From the NCBI GenBank assembly GCA_903824185.1, contig CAIJVU010000076.1, forward strand, positions 1 through 39,416: a stretch of 39,416 bases of DNA, written 5' to 3'. This DNA comes from an uncultured Hyphomicrobiales bacterium (GTDB lineage Bacteria; Pseudomonadota; Alphaproteobacteria; Rhizobiales; Beijerinckiaceae). Positions within the stretch are counted from its first letter, which is position 1; each line of letters starts with the position of its first letter. A program made the translations under genes and the position numbers. This document shows positions 10,801 to 17,797 of the stretch, piece after piece. The notes below the pieces were generated by a model. The model searched no databases. It was not told where the DNA came from and saw only the letters and a program-made list of their open reading frames with translations.

Positions 10801-12705
10801 GGTCTCACCGGCGAGCTCAAGACACAGGGCCAGACGCTTGTGCAGGAACTGCGCACGCAAGGCGAATTTGTCACATCGGGCATCCGCGAACAGGGCCAAT
10901 CTATGGCCATGGAAGTGGTCATGCAGGGTCAGATTGTGACCAAGAACCTGCAAGAGCAGACCGAAAACATGACCAAAGGCCTGCGCGAGCATGGCAACAA
11001 TGTGACGCAAGAACTGCGCGATCAAGGCTCGGCTGTCTTCGACATTCTGCGCGAAGAAAGCAGCAGCATGACCGGCCAGATCCGCGAGCACAGCGAAGCG
11101 ATGCTGGTGACCGCCACCAATGCCGCCGCACGCCTGCGCGATATCGTCGAAAACAGCTCCACCAAGGCTGTCGGCCAGCTCAGTCAAGTGGTCGATGCCC
11201 TGTCGCAGACCGGCGAGCCCCTGTTGCAACGCGTCTCCGAATTGACGGAGTCGCTGGGCGATGTGGTGGTCCGCACCGACAACAGCCTTGTTCAGCTTGA
11301 AGGCATGCTGCAAACCCGCATGCATAATATCGAACAAACCTTGGGCCTCATCTATCGCGAGTCCAACCATGCCGCCGAACGTGTTTCACAACATGTTGAT
11401 GTTCTGCGTCAGGCAACCGGTACGATTTCCGAGCAGATGCGCAATGTCAACGAGACAACCGGCACGCTGGCCCGTCTCGAAAGCCAGTTCAGCGCTGCGA
11501 TCAATGCACGCGAGGCCTCACTGGCCCGCATCATGGAGCAACTCACCATCCGTTCGGACGAGTTAACCTCGATGTCGCGCACCCATGCTGAAATGGCGAC
11601 TGTGGCCTTGGATGAGACCGAAAAGCGGGCGCTCGATATCGGCCATTTGCTGGCCAGCACTACCCTGTCGACATCGGAAGCCATCACCCAGCAGATCGAA
11701 GCCTTGCGCACCATGAGCCAGCGCGAACGCGAGCGTCTCGCTGCATCGGTCCGCGATGTCTACGAAACCGCATTGTCGGATATCACCGTCAACACCAACA
11801 CCGCTTCCGAACGCTTCCGTTCAACGGCGGAAGAATTGTTGATCGTGTCCGGCGAAGTCACCCAAGAGCTGGAAAAAACCCGCACCACCTTGCAACGCGC
11901 CTTGGTTGAATTGCCGCGCGAAAGCAAGCTGGCCAATGAATCCGTGCGGGAAATGATTGGCGGTCAGTTGAAGGCTCTTGATGAACTCAAGGCGCTTAAA
12001 AACATCACCGGTCCCGGCCTCGGCATCAGCCCGAAGGTTGACCCGCAACGCGTCGACACGCAGCCCAACGCCCCGCGTCCGCAAGCAGCGGCCATGGCTC
12101 AACCCATGATGCCCCAGCCTGCTCCCGCCCAACAGGATCTGCGCGCGCCCCTGCCCGCGTTCCAAGCCACTGAAACACAAATCCCGATTGCCAGCATGGC
12201 CCAGCAGGCGCCGTCTCAGGCACCGCGCGGCATCGACCCTGCTTTTGCACCGCGCCGCGCCCAACGCGCTGAAACGGCTCAATCTGGCAGCGGCTGGCTG
12301 ACTGATGTGCTGACCCGCGCCTCTAAGGAAGAACAAGCCGATCAGGCTCCGGCCATCCAACCGGCGCATGAGTGGCTGGCCTCCATCAGTCAGGACATCA
12401 ACCAGATCACCTATCCCGAAGTCTTGAAGGCCTATTGGGAACGCGTGCTGGCCGGCGACCGCAGCCTGTCTGTGCTCCCCTCCTTCACAACCCCCGGCTT
12501 AGGCAAAATAGAAGAGGCCCGCAGCCGCTATAATGGCGATCGTGAATTCCGTCAGATCGTGGATGATTACATCACCCGCTTTGATGACCATTTGCGCAAT
12601 GTTCCAGCTGGCCCGCAAAGCTACAGCATGATCCGGTCGATTATCGCCTCCGATCAAGGCAAAGTTTATACGCTCCTCTCCGCTTTGGTGGGCCGGATCG
12701 CATAA
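7879..12705 (+). CDS. Giant two-TM helical-repeat protein, growth-pole-ring (GPR/RgsE)-like
   Basis: A 1608-residue protein. Residues 1-100 are Ala/Pro-rich and probably disordered. Two hydrophobic segments follow at about 114-133 and 153-171, separated by a short Trp-rich loop, so it is probably anchored in the inner membrane by a hairpin. Residues 276-1074 form an almost unbroken eleven-residue repeat (see the repeat entry). Residues about 1378-1470 are Pro/Gln/Ala-rich. A conserved C-terminal domain starts near 1496 (EWLASISQDINQITYPEVLKAYW) and ends SDQGKVYTLLSALVGRIA. This layout and the GKVYTLL ending resemble the large apolipoprotein-like GPR of Agrobacterium and RgsE of Sinorhizobium, which organise polar growth; that is recognition from memory, not alignment. 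ATG 7879 follows AGAGGA at 5 nt. It is monocistronic, with a terminator at 12732. Confidence 0.72.
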   Translation: MATANKPSDAAEAALSAIEEALAESIGQGLATPNGQAQPNSSQFPDASDGLDALARANAAKPARRARGDSDMDRPFNASANEGDVIPAGRPANDDSREIGEILQTLQSTTSMRAYYWASVSSLGWLGASGYWAGEKLGWSLTNWLSTMSQPEGVMAAIGLALPVAAMFGVADLTRRAQEMKTVAQSMAKMTMRMVEPEAMASDAVFNLSQAIRREVAAMGDGIERAVARATELETIVHAEIATIETAYNQNEVRLRTLIDDLSAQREAIVYQADRLKQSISGSHEGLATELNTAADRLSATVGDAGARVSMLLGQRAEDIASSLADRGEQMVEQITLRSHELIESFVATNDSVNRQIDRAAQEVSKSLDGKAREITEAVRQTGQTLVVEIAERGNDVRRTMENAQTNLRTNMDASAENISSTIITTGRAVTEMMASRAMSLTDALRQAGEDVTHTLATQGDTVTAKIDQAGMAASSRIVESGERLASDISSSSNRLEELIAVRAPRVSRDLTSAAENFAKTLEDQVGEAKTLLEGTAIDLSNTVKEETRRASDTLIESTTALQANLSVAANNAVRTISKEAAEVNSTFERSIETASQALQYQGNNFTSALEAQSIKLHSTLEEKTQALSDSLEQFNAQVMVRGENITSSFEGAANNFTTRIEARFGDLKSLLEDKGSAVETMFTKYTSETGALIDSRIADFETRTIDTADAVKDRMETIFVKIDDGLATRTQKMSESVIANALEAAQSINESAESVRSALEDRATRFEQIVVDNASQLVSRMDESARSLSDQLTTRVEGLTGSFDHGIMRLERDVVGRMGSLVATIDERSRGLVNTIDERSRSLVETLNMRSEMVGAALGHQIEEIAAIFNGRGTELVQQIRTNGEVITLAVSQTGENANRQLAGVAEGILRSIETQTDNVTSSFRDHGTSITQTLRDEGLALTESLRYHGLAVTQGLKDQGNNITQSIRVQGEGLTGELKTQGQTLVQELRTQGEFVTSGIREQGQSMAMEVVMQGQIVTKNLQEQTENMTKGLREHGNNVTQELRDQGSAVFDILREESSSMTGQIREHSEAMLVTATNAAARLRDIVENSSTKAVGQLSQVVDALSQTGEPLLQRVSELTESLGDVVVRTDNSLVQLEGMLQTRMHNIEQTLGLIYRESNHAAERVSQHVDVLRQATGTISEQMRNVNETTGTLARLESQFSAAINAREASLARIMEQLTIRSDELTSMSRTHAEMATVALDETEKRALDIGHLLASTTLSTSEAITQQIEALRTMSQRERERLAASVRDVYETALSDITVNTNTASERFRSTAEELLIVSGEVTQELEKTRTTLQRALVELPRESKLANESVREMIGGQLKALDELKALKNITGPGLGISPKVDPQRVDTQPNAPRPQAAAMAQPMMPQPAPAQQDLRAPLPAFQATETQIPIASMAQQAPSQAPRGIDPAFAPRRAQRAETAQSGSGWLTDVLTRASKEEQADQAPAIQPAHEWLASISQDINQITYPEVLKAYWERVLAGDRSLSVLPSFTTPGLGKIEEARSRYNGDREFRQIVDDYITRFDDHLRNVPAGPQSYSMIRSIIASDQGKVYTLLSALVGRIA
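8704..11100 (+). repeat. 72 in-register eleven-residue (33-nt) repeats within the GPR-like gene
   Basis: Reading the protein in blocks of 11 gives 32 consecutive units (8704-9759, e.g. VTHTLATQGDT, LVVEIAERGND). One 7-residue insert follows (LSDSLEQ, 9760-9780). Then come 40 further units (9781-11100, e.g. VTQGLKDQGNN, LTESLRYHGLA). Position 1 is almost always L/I/V/F/M/A, position 5 is nearly always aliphatic, and position 9 is often Gly, Ala or another small residue; the rest are polar. An 11-residue period with 1/5/8-9 spacing fits a hendecad coiled coil or an apolipoprotein-type amphipathic helix, not a heptad coiled coil. A second 7-residue insert (IVYQADR) lies just before 8704. The repeat is a protein pattern; the DNA units are divergent. 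Confidence 0.9.
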
Positions 12706-12731
12706 TCGACACTTTGCCTGTTCTCATTCTC

Positions 12732-12758
12732 AAAGGCCCGCTTCACGCGGGCCTTTTT
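12732..12758 (+). terminator. Rho-independent terminator after the GPR-like gene
   Basis: A perfect 10-bp stem, AAAGGCCCGC (12732-12741) and GCGGGCCTTT (12747-12756), with a 5-nt TTCAC loop. The stem runs into five T residues (12754-12758). It starts 26 bp after the stop codon. Confidence 0.93.
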
Positions 12759-12890
12759 CTTATGCACCTTGAGTGGCTTTCTTTTTTTCAAGGCAGACTG
12801 ACCAAAAATGCCTGACCCTGCGCTTGACAGCACGGCAGGGACTGGCCAGTTTCAATGCATCAAAATTTTATACGCAAGGGAGAGACAGTC

Positions 12891-13670
12891 ATGGATCTGG
12901 GCATTGCTGGACGCAAAGCAATTGTATGTGCCTCCAGCCGCGGCTTGGGGCGCGGATGCGCCTTGGCACTCGCTGAAGCAGGAGTTCATCTGACCATCAA
13001 CGGTCGTGATGAAAAAGCACTCGAAGAAACAGCCCAAGCCATTAAAAAGCTCTCAGGCCATAGCCCGCATATTGTCCGCGCCGATGTCTCCTCCAAAGAG
13101 GGACAAGCAGCTTTGCTCAAAGCCTGTCCGGACCCTGATATTTTGGTGAATAATAATGGCGGCCCGCCGCCGAAAAATTTCCGGGAGATTGACCGCGACG
13201 CTTTACTTGATGGCGTTGTGCAAAATATGGTGACGCCGATCGAGCTCATTCAAGCCGTGATCAACACCATGATCGAACGGAAATTCGGTCGCATCATCAA
13301 TATTACCTCCTCCTCTGTTCGCACGCCTTTGCAAGGACTTGATCTGTCCTCTGGCGCCCGCGCCGGTTTGACGGGCTTTCTCGCAGGGGTCGCGCGCGAA
13401 GTAGCACCGGACAATGTGACAATCAACGCGATCTTACCCGGTATGTTTGATACCGACCGCATCAAATCCATGGTTGCCAAACAGTCACAAAGCCGCAATG
13501 TCAGTGAAGAAACCGTCCGGAACGAGCGCCTTGCCACCATCCCCGCCGGTCGTTTTGGAACCCCCGAGGAATTCGGGAAAATGTGCGCATTCCTTGCCAG
13601 CATCCATGCCGGTTTTATTACGGGCCAGAATATTTTGATGGATGGCGGCGCATTCCGCTCCTCCTACTAA
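12891..13670 (+). CDS. SDR-family oxidoreductase-like protein with altered active site
   Basis: A 259-residue Rossmann protein of the short-chain dehydrogenase/reductase superfamily, close to the 3-oxoacyl-ACP-reductase-like branch. The cofactor motif TGxxxGxG is replaced by CASSRGLG at residues 13-20. The usual NNAG is NNNG (87-90). The catalytic serine is present (ITSSS at about 138-142). The expected YxxxK is S153-SGA-R157, so both the catalytic Tyr and Lys are missing. The C-terminus keeps INAILPGMFDTDR and GQNILMDGGAF. A known BKR-like SDR subgroup also lacks a perfect NAD motif and tetrad, so this is a family trait rather than damage. It may use another mechanism or be non-catalytic. 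ATG 12891 has AAGGGAG about 8 nt upstream; its promoter presumably lies after the preceding terminator. Confidence 0.85.
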   Translation: MDLGIAGRKAIVCASSRGLGRGCALALAEAGVHLTINGRDEKALEETAQAIKKLSGHSPHIVRADVSSKEGQAALLKACPDPDILVNNNGGPPPKNFREIDRDALLDGVVQNMVTPIELIQAVINTMIERKFGRIINITSSSVRTPLQGLDLSSGARAGLTGFLAGVAREVAPDNVTINAILPGMFDTDRIKSMVAKQSQSRNVSEETVRNERLATIPAGRFGTPEEFGKMCAFLASIHAGFITGQNILMDGGAFRSSY

Positions 13671-13681
13671 AATCATATTTT

Positions 13682-13720
13682 GCGCGCATCCGGCCCCTTC
13701 GGTTTGAGGGGGGTGCGCGC
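13682..13720 (+). other. Imperfect inverted repeat between SDR and EamA genes
   Basis: GCGCGCA (13682-13688) pairs with TGCGCGC (13714-13720), and CCCC (13694-13697) with the G-run at 13708-13713. The loop is TTCGGTTTGA and the left arm has a bulge. No T-run follows, so it is at best a weak or factor-dependent terminator. Confidence 0.35.
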
Positions 13721-13761
13721 GAAACAATCTCGATATTCCCTCACCCCGCGGATCCGCGTTC

Positions 13762-14670
13762 ATGTTAGTTGGCATCGGACTGAAACTGGCTTCGACGATT
13801 GCCTTCATTCTGATGTCGACGCAGGTGAAATTTCTCAGCAACGACTACCCCATCGGGCAATTGATCTTTTGCCGCGCCTTTTTTGCTATGATCCCTTTAT
13901 TGATCTGGCTTGGGATGCGCGGCGAACTAAAAAATTCTATTGTGAACACCTATCCGCCCAGTCATCTGAAGCGTTGTATCGCGGGATCAAGCGGTATGTT
14001 TTTTGGCTTTGGCGCCCTGTCGTTTCTGCCGCTGCCCGATGCCACCGCCATCAGCTACATCACCCCCCTTCTCACCACAGGCCTTGCGGCCCTTTTTCTG
14101 AAAGAACAGGTGCGCCATTACCGCTGGGGCGCTGTCGCGGTTGGATTTTGCGGTATGTTGCTGATGCTCTCCCCGCATATGAGCGCCACAGGTCAGGACA
14201 CATCGCCCATCGGTGCGGCCCTCGGGCTATGCGGGGCCATATGCTCTGCCTTTGCCAGCCTCGAAGTCCGCAAATTGGCCCGCGCTGAAACCACGGGCTC
14301 GATTGTCTTTTATTTCACTCTGACAACATCGCTTGCAGGCGCTTTGACAGCCCTTTTCGGATGGAAAATGCCTGCCCTGGGGGATGCCGTCTTTATGATC
14401 GGCGCAGGCATTGCGGGCGGGATCGGACATATCCTTCTCACCTCAAGCTATCGTCATGCCGATGTCTCGGTGATCGCCCCCTTTGATTATTGCTCGCTTT
14501 TATGGGCGCTGGTGATCGGTTATTTTATGTTTGACGAAGCCCCCAACCCCATTGTCTTGGCAGGGGCAGCCATTGTGATTGCCGCCGGCGTCACAGTGAT
14601 TTATTGGGAACGTCAACTCGGCCTCAAACGGGCTCAGGAGCGCGCCAGCGGCGTCCATCGGTCAACGTAA
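13762..14670 (+). CDS. EamA/DMT-superfamily transporter
   Basis: A 302-residue inner-membrane protein with about ten hydrophobic helices arranged as two EamA repeats. The first repeat opens with LKLASTIAFILMSTQVKFLS and includes ISYITPLLTTGLAALFLKEQ. The second includes HADVSVIAPFDYCSLLWALVIGYFMF, the usual end-of-repeat signature. Members export or import metabolites such as amino acids, nucleosides or S-adenosylmethionine; the substrate cannot be read from sequence. ATG 13762 is the only reasonable start, though the Shine-Dalgarno is weak. It is followed after 24 bp by thiD and then an MFS gene, so a transporter-thiD-transporter operon is likely, which may hint at a thiamine-related or pyrimidine substrate; that is inference only. 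Confidence 0.88.
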   Translation: MLVGIGLKLASTIAFILMSTQVKFLSNDYPIGQLIFCRAFFAMIPLLIWLGMRGELKNSIVNTYPPSHLKRCIAGSSGMFFGFGALSFLPLPDATAISYITPLLTTGLAALFLKEQVRHYRWGAVAVGFCGMLLMLSPHMSATGQDTSPIGAALGLCGAICSAFASLEVRKLARAETTGSIVFYFTLTTSLAGALTALFGWKMPALGDAVFMIGAGIAGGIGHILLTSSYRHADVSVIAPFDYCSLLWALVIGYFMFDEAPNPIVLAGAAIVIAAGVTVIYWERQLGLKRAQERASGVHRST

Positions 14671-14694
14671 CACAAAGAGAACAGGCACCCACGC

Positions 14695-15495
14695 ATGACA
14701 GCCATTGCAGTTACCATTGCAGGATCGGATTCGGGCGGCGGCGCAGGAATTCAAGCCGATCTGAAAACATTTTCCGCCTTGGGTGTTTATGGTGCCAGCG
14801 TGCTAACGGCTCTCACGGCCCAAAATACACTCGGTGTTACGGCCATTGCGGATGTGGAACCCGACTTCATCACAGCGCAAATGGAGGCCGTATTTTCCGA
14901 CCTCCGCGTCAATGCCGTGAAAATCGGTATGCTCTCGAAAACCGGCGTGATCGAAGCCGTGGCAGCGGGTCTTGATCGCTATGCCATCACCCAGACGGTA
15001 CTCGATCCCGTGATGGTGGCCACCAGCGGCGACAGGCTGATTGATGAAAATGCGGTCGCGCATTTGCGCCGTTATTTATTTCCGCGCGCCTTGTTGATCA
15101 CACCCAATCTGCTTGAGGCCGCCGCCCTCACACATGAACCCGTGGCGCGCACGCAAGAAGACATGTTGAAACAGGGTCAGACCCTCCTCGGCCAAGGGGC
15201 CAAGGCCGTCTTGATGAAGGGCGGGCACGGCACAACAGCTGAATGCATTGACCTCTTGATCACCCCCGATGGACATGATGTCTTCAGTGCCCCGCGCATT
15301 GCGACGCAAAACACCCATGGCACCGGCTGCACCTTGTCATCGGCCATCACAGCGGGCCTTGCCAAAGGCCTTCCTTTGCGTGATGCGGTCCATGCGGCCA
15401 AACTCTATCTGACAGGGGCTCTGCAAGCGGCAAATCAATTGCAGATTGGCCGTGGTCATGGCCCCGTCCATCACTTTTACGCCATTTGGATCTGA
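14695..15495 (+). CDS. thiD: Hydroxymethylpyrimidine/phosphomethylpyrimidine kinase
   Basis: A 266-residue ribokinase-fold enzyme that phosphorylates HMP and then HMP-P, giving HMP-PP for thiamine synthesis, in the cytosol. It opens with the family signature TIAGSDSGGGAGIQADLKTF, followed by YGASVLTALTAQNT. VLDPVMVATSGDRL lies mid-protein. The C-terminal catalytic/anion-hole motif THGTGCTLSSAI has its Cys at residue 212. The length is standard. ATG 14695 lies 24 bp after the EamA gene, and its stop is 4 bp before the MFS start. No thiC, thiE or THI-box riboswitch is visible, so the gene may serve salvage together with the flanking transporters. Confidence 0.95.
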   Translation: MTAIAVTIAGSDSGGGAGIQADLKTFSALGVYGASVLTALTAQNTLGVTAIADVEPDFITAQMEAVFSDLRVNAVKIGMLSKTGVIEAVAAGLDRYAITQTVLDPVMVATSGDRLIDENAVAHLRRYLFPRALLITPNLLEAAALTHEPVARTQEDMLKQGQTLLGQGAKAVLMKGGHGTTAECIDLLITPDGHDVFSAPRIATQNTHGTGCTLSSAITAGLAKGLPLRDAVHAAKLYLTGALQAANQLQIGRGHGPVHHFYAIWI

Positions 15496-15499
15496 AGCC

Positions 15500-16705
15500 A
15501 TGCCCCGCATGGTCATACGCACAATTGTTATTTTATCCATCACACAAATACTGAACTGGGCCTTTCTTTTTTATGCCTTTGCTTTGTGGGCACCGCGCAT
15601 TTTGCAAGAAACAGGATGGGCGGACAGTGTGGTCTTTGGTGGCTATTCACTCTCTCTTCTCACCTGCGGCGTAACAGCCCCTTTTGCCGGTCGGCTTGTC
15701 GACCGCCACGGTGGTCGCCATGTCATGGCTGCGGGTACTTTTCTTGGCGCACTTGGGCTTGCTTTGCTGGCTGTGAGCTATCAACCCGAACTCTATTTCA
15801 TGGCCTTTGCCTTGATCGGCATTGGCATGGCGGGGGCTTTGTATGATCCGGCCTTTGCCACGCTGACACAGGTGGCAGGCGCACAGGCGCGACGGGCCAT
15901 TTCCACATTGACCTTGGCGGGCGGCTTTGCCTCGACGCTGTCTTGGCCGCTCACTTTATTTTTATTTGCGTGGTTTGATTGGCGAAGCATGGCCTTGATC
16001 TATGCCGGTGTCATGATCATCCTCTGCACACCTCTGCATCTGTTTGGCCTTCCCAACAAGGCGGACCGGCAACACGCAGACACTCTTCGCCTTTTGCAAG
16101 AAAAGACTGACGGGCCCTTGCATGAAAAGCGCGCGCGCGGCCCTGTCTGGCTGGCCCTTGGGCTTTTTGCTCTGGTCATCATGGCGCATGGCTTTGTGAC
16201 CTCGGCCTTTTCTGTGCATGTGATCCATGTCCTCAGCCAATCAGGCTTGAGCGAAGCTGTAGCTGTGAGCGCCGGTGCCTTGATTGGCCCCTCACAAGTC
16301 GTGGCACGGCTGATTGAAATGATTTATGGACGCGCTATTCCCGCCCTCACGCTTGGGCTGGTGTCCGTGGCGTTATTGCCGCTTGCCTTTCTGCTTTTGA
16401 TTTTTTTGCCGCCCTCTTTGATCAGTGCTGGCCTGTTTGCCCTCATTTATGGCGCGTCCAACGGCCTCGTTACCATTGTGCGCGGGGTTGTTCCCTTGGC
16501 TCTCTTCGGGCCGGAGGGCTATGGCAGGCGTCTGGGGTTGATTTCGGGGCCTGCTCTGGCGCTCAAAGCCGTTGCACCGATGCTGATCGGTGCCGTCCTC
16601 ACCGGACAAGGGGTTGGCGCCGTTTTATGGATCAGTCTGGGATGCGGGATGGTGGCCTTGGGGTCGATTGCAACCCTTTTTTGGACCCAACGATCAGCCC
16701 CTTAA
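15500..16705 (+). CDS. Major facilitator superfamily transporter
   Basis: A 401-residue inner-membrane carrier with about twelve hydrophobic helices in two six-helix halves joined by a polar loop (around NKADRQHADTLRLLQEKTDG). Between helices 2 and 3 is GRLVDRHGGRHVM, the MFS loop motif (G-x-x-x-D-R-x-G-x-R). The second half contains IGPSQVVARLIEMIYGR. The substrate is unknown. ATG 15500 follows the thiD stop by four bases, so translation is probably coupled. An upstream in-frame start at 15446 would overlap thiD by 50 bp and is unlikely. The stop lies 16 bp from the end of the convergent second ferredoxin gene, leaving almost no room for a terminator. Confidence 0.88.
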   Translation: MPRMVIRTIVILSITQILNWAFLFYAFALWAPRILQETGWADSVVFGGYSLSLLTCGVTAPFAGRLVDRHGGRHVMAAGTFLGALGLALLAVSYQPELYFMAFALIGIGMAGALYDPAFATLTQVAGAQARRAISTLTLAGGFASTLSWPLTLFLFAWFDWRSMALIYAGVMIILCTPLHLFGLPNKADRQHADTLRLLQEKTDGPLHEKRARGPVWLALGLFALVIMAHGFVTSAFSVHVIHVLSQSGLSEAVAVSAGALIGPSQVVARLIEMIYGRAIPALTLGLVSVALLPLAFLLLIFLPPSLISAGLFALIYGASNGLVTIVRGVVPLALFGPEGYGRRLGLISGPALALKAVAPMLIGAVLTGQGVGAVLWISLGCGMVALGSIATLFWTQRSAP

Positions 16706-16721
16706 GGCCATCACAGGGCCC

Positions 16722-17036
16722 TCAGGCCAGCGGAGCCAGCGTCAATTCCAGTCCGTCGAGCTCTTCCGTCCACAAAATCTGGCATGAAAGCCGGGAATTG
16801 GGTTCCACAACCGGCAATTCATCGAGTTGCAGCTCCTCCTCCTCGCGGGGCGGATATAATTTTTCCAGCCATTCCGGCGCGATCAGGACATGGCAGGTGC
16901 CGCATTCCGCCGCCCCGCCGCAAATGCCTTCGACCGGCAAACCCCAATCCCGAATGATTTCCATGACCCGCCAGCCTTCCAGCGCCTCCAAAACATGGCG
17001 AACACCGTCCCGATCGGTCACATTGATCACACCCAT
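16722..17036 (-). CDS. [2Fe-2S] ferredoxin, adrenodoxin type (second copy)
   Basis: A 104-residue soluble electron carrier. The cluster cysteines are C39, C45, C48 and C85, the same C-x5-C-x2-C-x36-C spacing as the ferredoxin at 7200-7520; local motifs are CGGAAECGTCHV and SRLSCQI. The rest diverges clearly (DRDGVRHVLEALEGWRVME at the start, acidic REEEELQLDEL in the partner-binding helix). It is therefore a paralogue with a different partner, not a recent copy. Relatives serve cytochrome P450 and Rieske oxygenase systems. ATG 17036 has GAAGGA 10 nt upstream. It is transcribed divergently from an XRE-cupin regulator that may control it. Confidence 0.92.
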   Translation of the reverse strand: MGVINVTDRDGVRHVLEALEGWRVMEIIRDWGLPVEGICGGAAECGTCHVLIAPEWLEKLYPPREEEELQLDELPVVEPNSRLSCQILWTEELDGLELTLAPLA

Positions 17037-17110
17037 AATCGTGAAGTCCTTCTTTCTCGTCTCGACATGTCAGGCTTTGACTTGACGACTGGACCTTTAG
17101 CACGCTTAGG

Positions 17111-17140
17111 TCAACACAGAATTAGTCGAGATGGTGTTGA
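17111..17140. promoter_or_regulatory. Candidate operator in the ferredoxin / XRE-regulator divergent region
   Basis: A perfect 7-bp inverted repeat, TCAACAC (17111-17117) and GTGTTGA (17134-17140). The centre-to-centre spacing is 23 bp, about two helical turns. It lies 21 bp before the regulator start and 74 bp before the ferredoxin start. An autoregulatory site for the XRE protein is plausible but unproven. Confidence 0.4.
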
Positions 17141-17161
17141 TAACCAGAAACGGACAGGGTG

Positions 17162-17779
17162 ATGGGCATCGAAGGGAAAGACAAGGTCAAAACACTGGAA
17201 AGCGGAGCCCATGTGCTCTCGGGCCAGCTGGGCAAGACCATCCAACGCCTGCGCAAGGCTTATAATCTGTCTTTGTCGGAACTTGCCGAACAATCAGGCG
17301 TGGCCAAATCCATCATCAGCCAGATCGAGCGCAACGAAACCAATCCCACCCTTGCCACCATCTGGCGCTTGTCCCAAGCCCTTGATGTTTCAATCGAACG
17401 CGTTTTGTCCATTTCCGACGACGAGCCCTTTATTGAAAAAACCAGCCGCGGCGACATGCCGATCCTGACCTCTGAAGACGGCAAAGTGAAACTGTCGATC
17501 ATCGGCTGGATCAAAACCGTGGAATGGCTGCAATGGTATGATGTGGAAGCACAGGCGGGCGGTGTTCTGGAGTCAGACGCCCATCAGCGGGGATCGGTGG
17601 AATGTCTTTCCGTGATTTCCGGCGAGATGGAAGTCGAAGTGGCCGGTGTGGTGCAAACAGCCAAAGCCGGAGATACGCTGCGCTATCGCTGTGACCGGCC
17701 GCATGTGGTTCGCAATGTCTCCAAAAAGCCTGCCCATGCAACGATGGTCTGCATCCTCAAAGCCGCTGTCATGGAATAA
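17162..17779 (+). CDS. XRE-family transcriptional regulator with C-terminal cupin domain
   Basis: A 205-residue DNA-binding regulator. The helix-turn-helix lies at about residues 22-82 (LGKTIQRLRKAYNLSLSELAEQ, then SIISQIERNETNPTLATIWRLSQAL), a classic Cro/CI-type HTH_3. The cupin beta-barrel covers about 120-203 (GGVLESDAHQRGSVECLSVISGEMEVEVAG ... AGDTLRYRCDRPHVVRN when read in segments) and probably senses a small ligand. Such proteins (PuuR/SutR-like) control small metabolic regulons, often by autoregulation. ATG 17162 is preferred to the overlapping GTG at 17159; GGA lies about 7 nt upstream. The divergent ferredoxin gene and the MFS operon beyond it are the obvious candidate targets. Confidence 0.9.
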   Translation: MGIEGKDKVKTLESGAHVLSGQLGKTIQRLRKAYNLSLSELAEQSGVAKSIISQIERNETNPTLATIWRLSQALDVSIERVLSISDDEPFIEKTSRGDMPILTSEDGKVKLSIIGWIKTVEWLQWYDVEAQAGGVLESDAHQRGSVECLSVISGEMEVEVAGVVQTAKAGDTLRYRCDRPHVVRNVSKKPAHATMVCILKAAVME

Positions 17780-17797
17780 ATGTGTTCTATCAAGCCC

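Noticed and set aside
8704-11100. DNA-level tandem (minisatellite-like) repeat from the 33-nt period.
   Set aside because: Adjacent 33-nt units share little nucleotide identity; the periodicity is in the protein pattern only.
10432-11370. A 312-codon minus-strand frame opposite the GPR-like gene.
   Set aside because: It mirrors the 33-nt periodicity of the real repeat (repeated Leu/Ala/Phe/Gln blocks) and has no independent support.
13682-13720. Calling the hairpin after the SDR gene a true intrinsic terminator.
   Set aside because: There is no T-run after the stem and the left arm is bulged; it was kept only as an inverted repeat.
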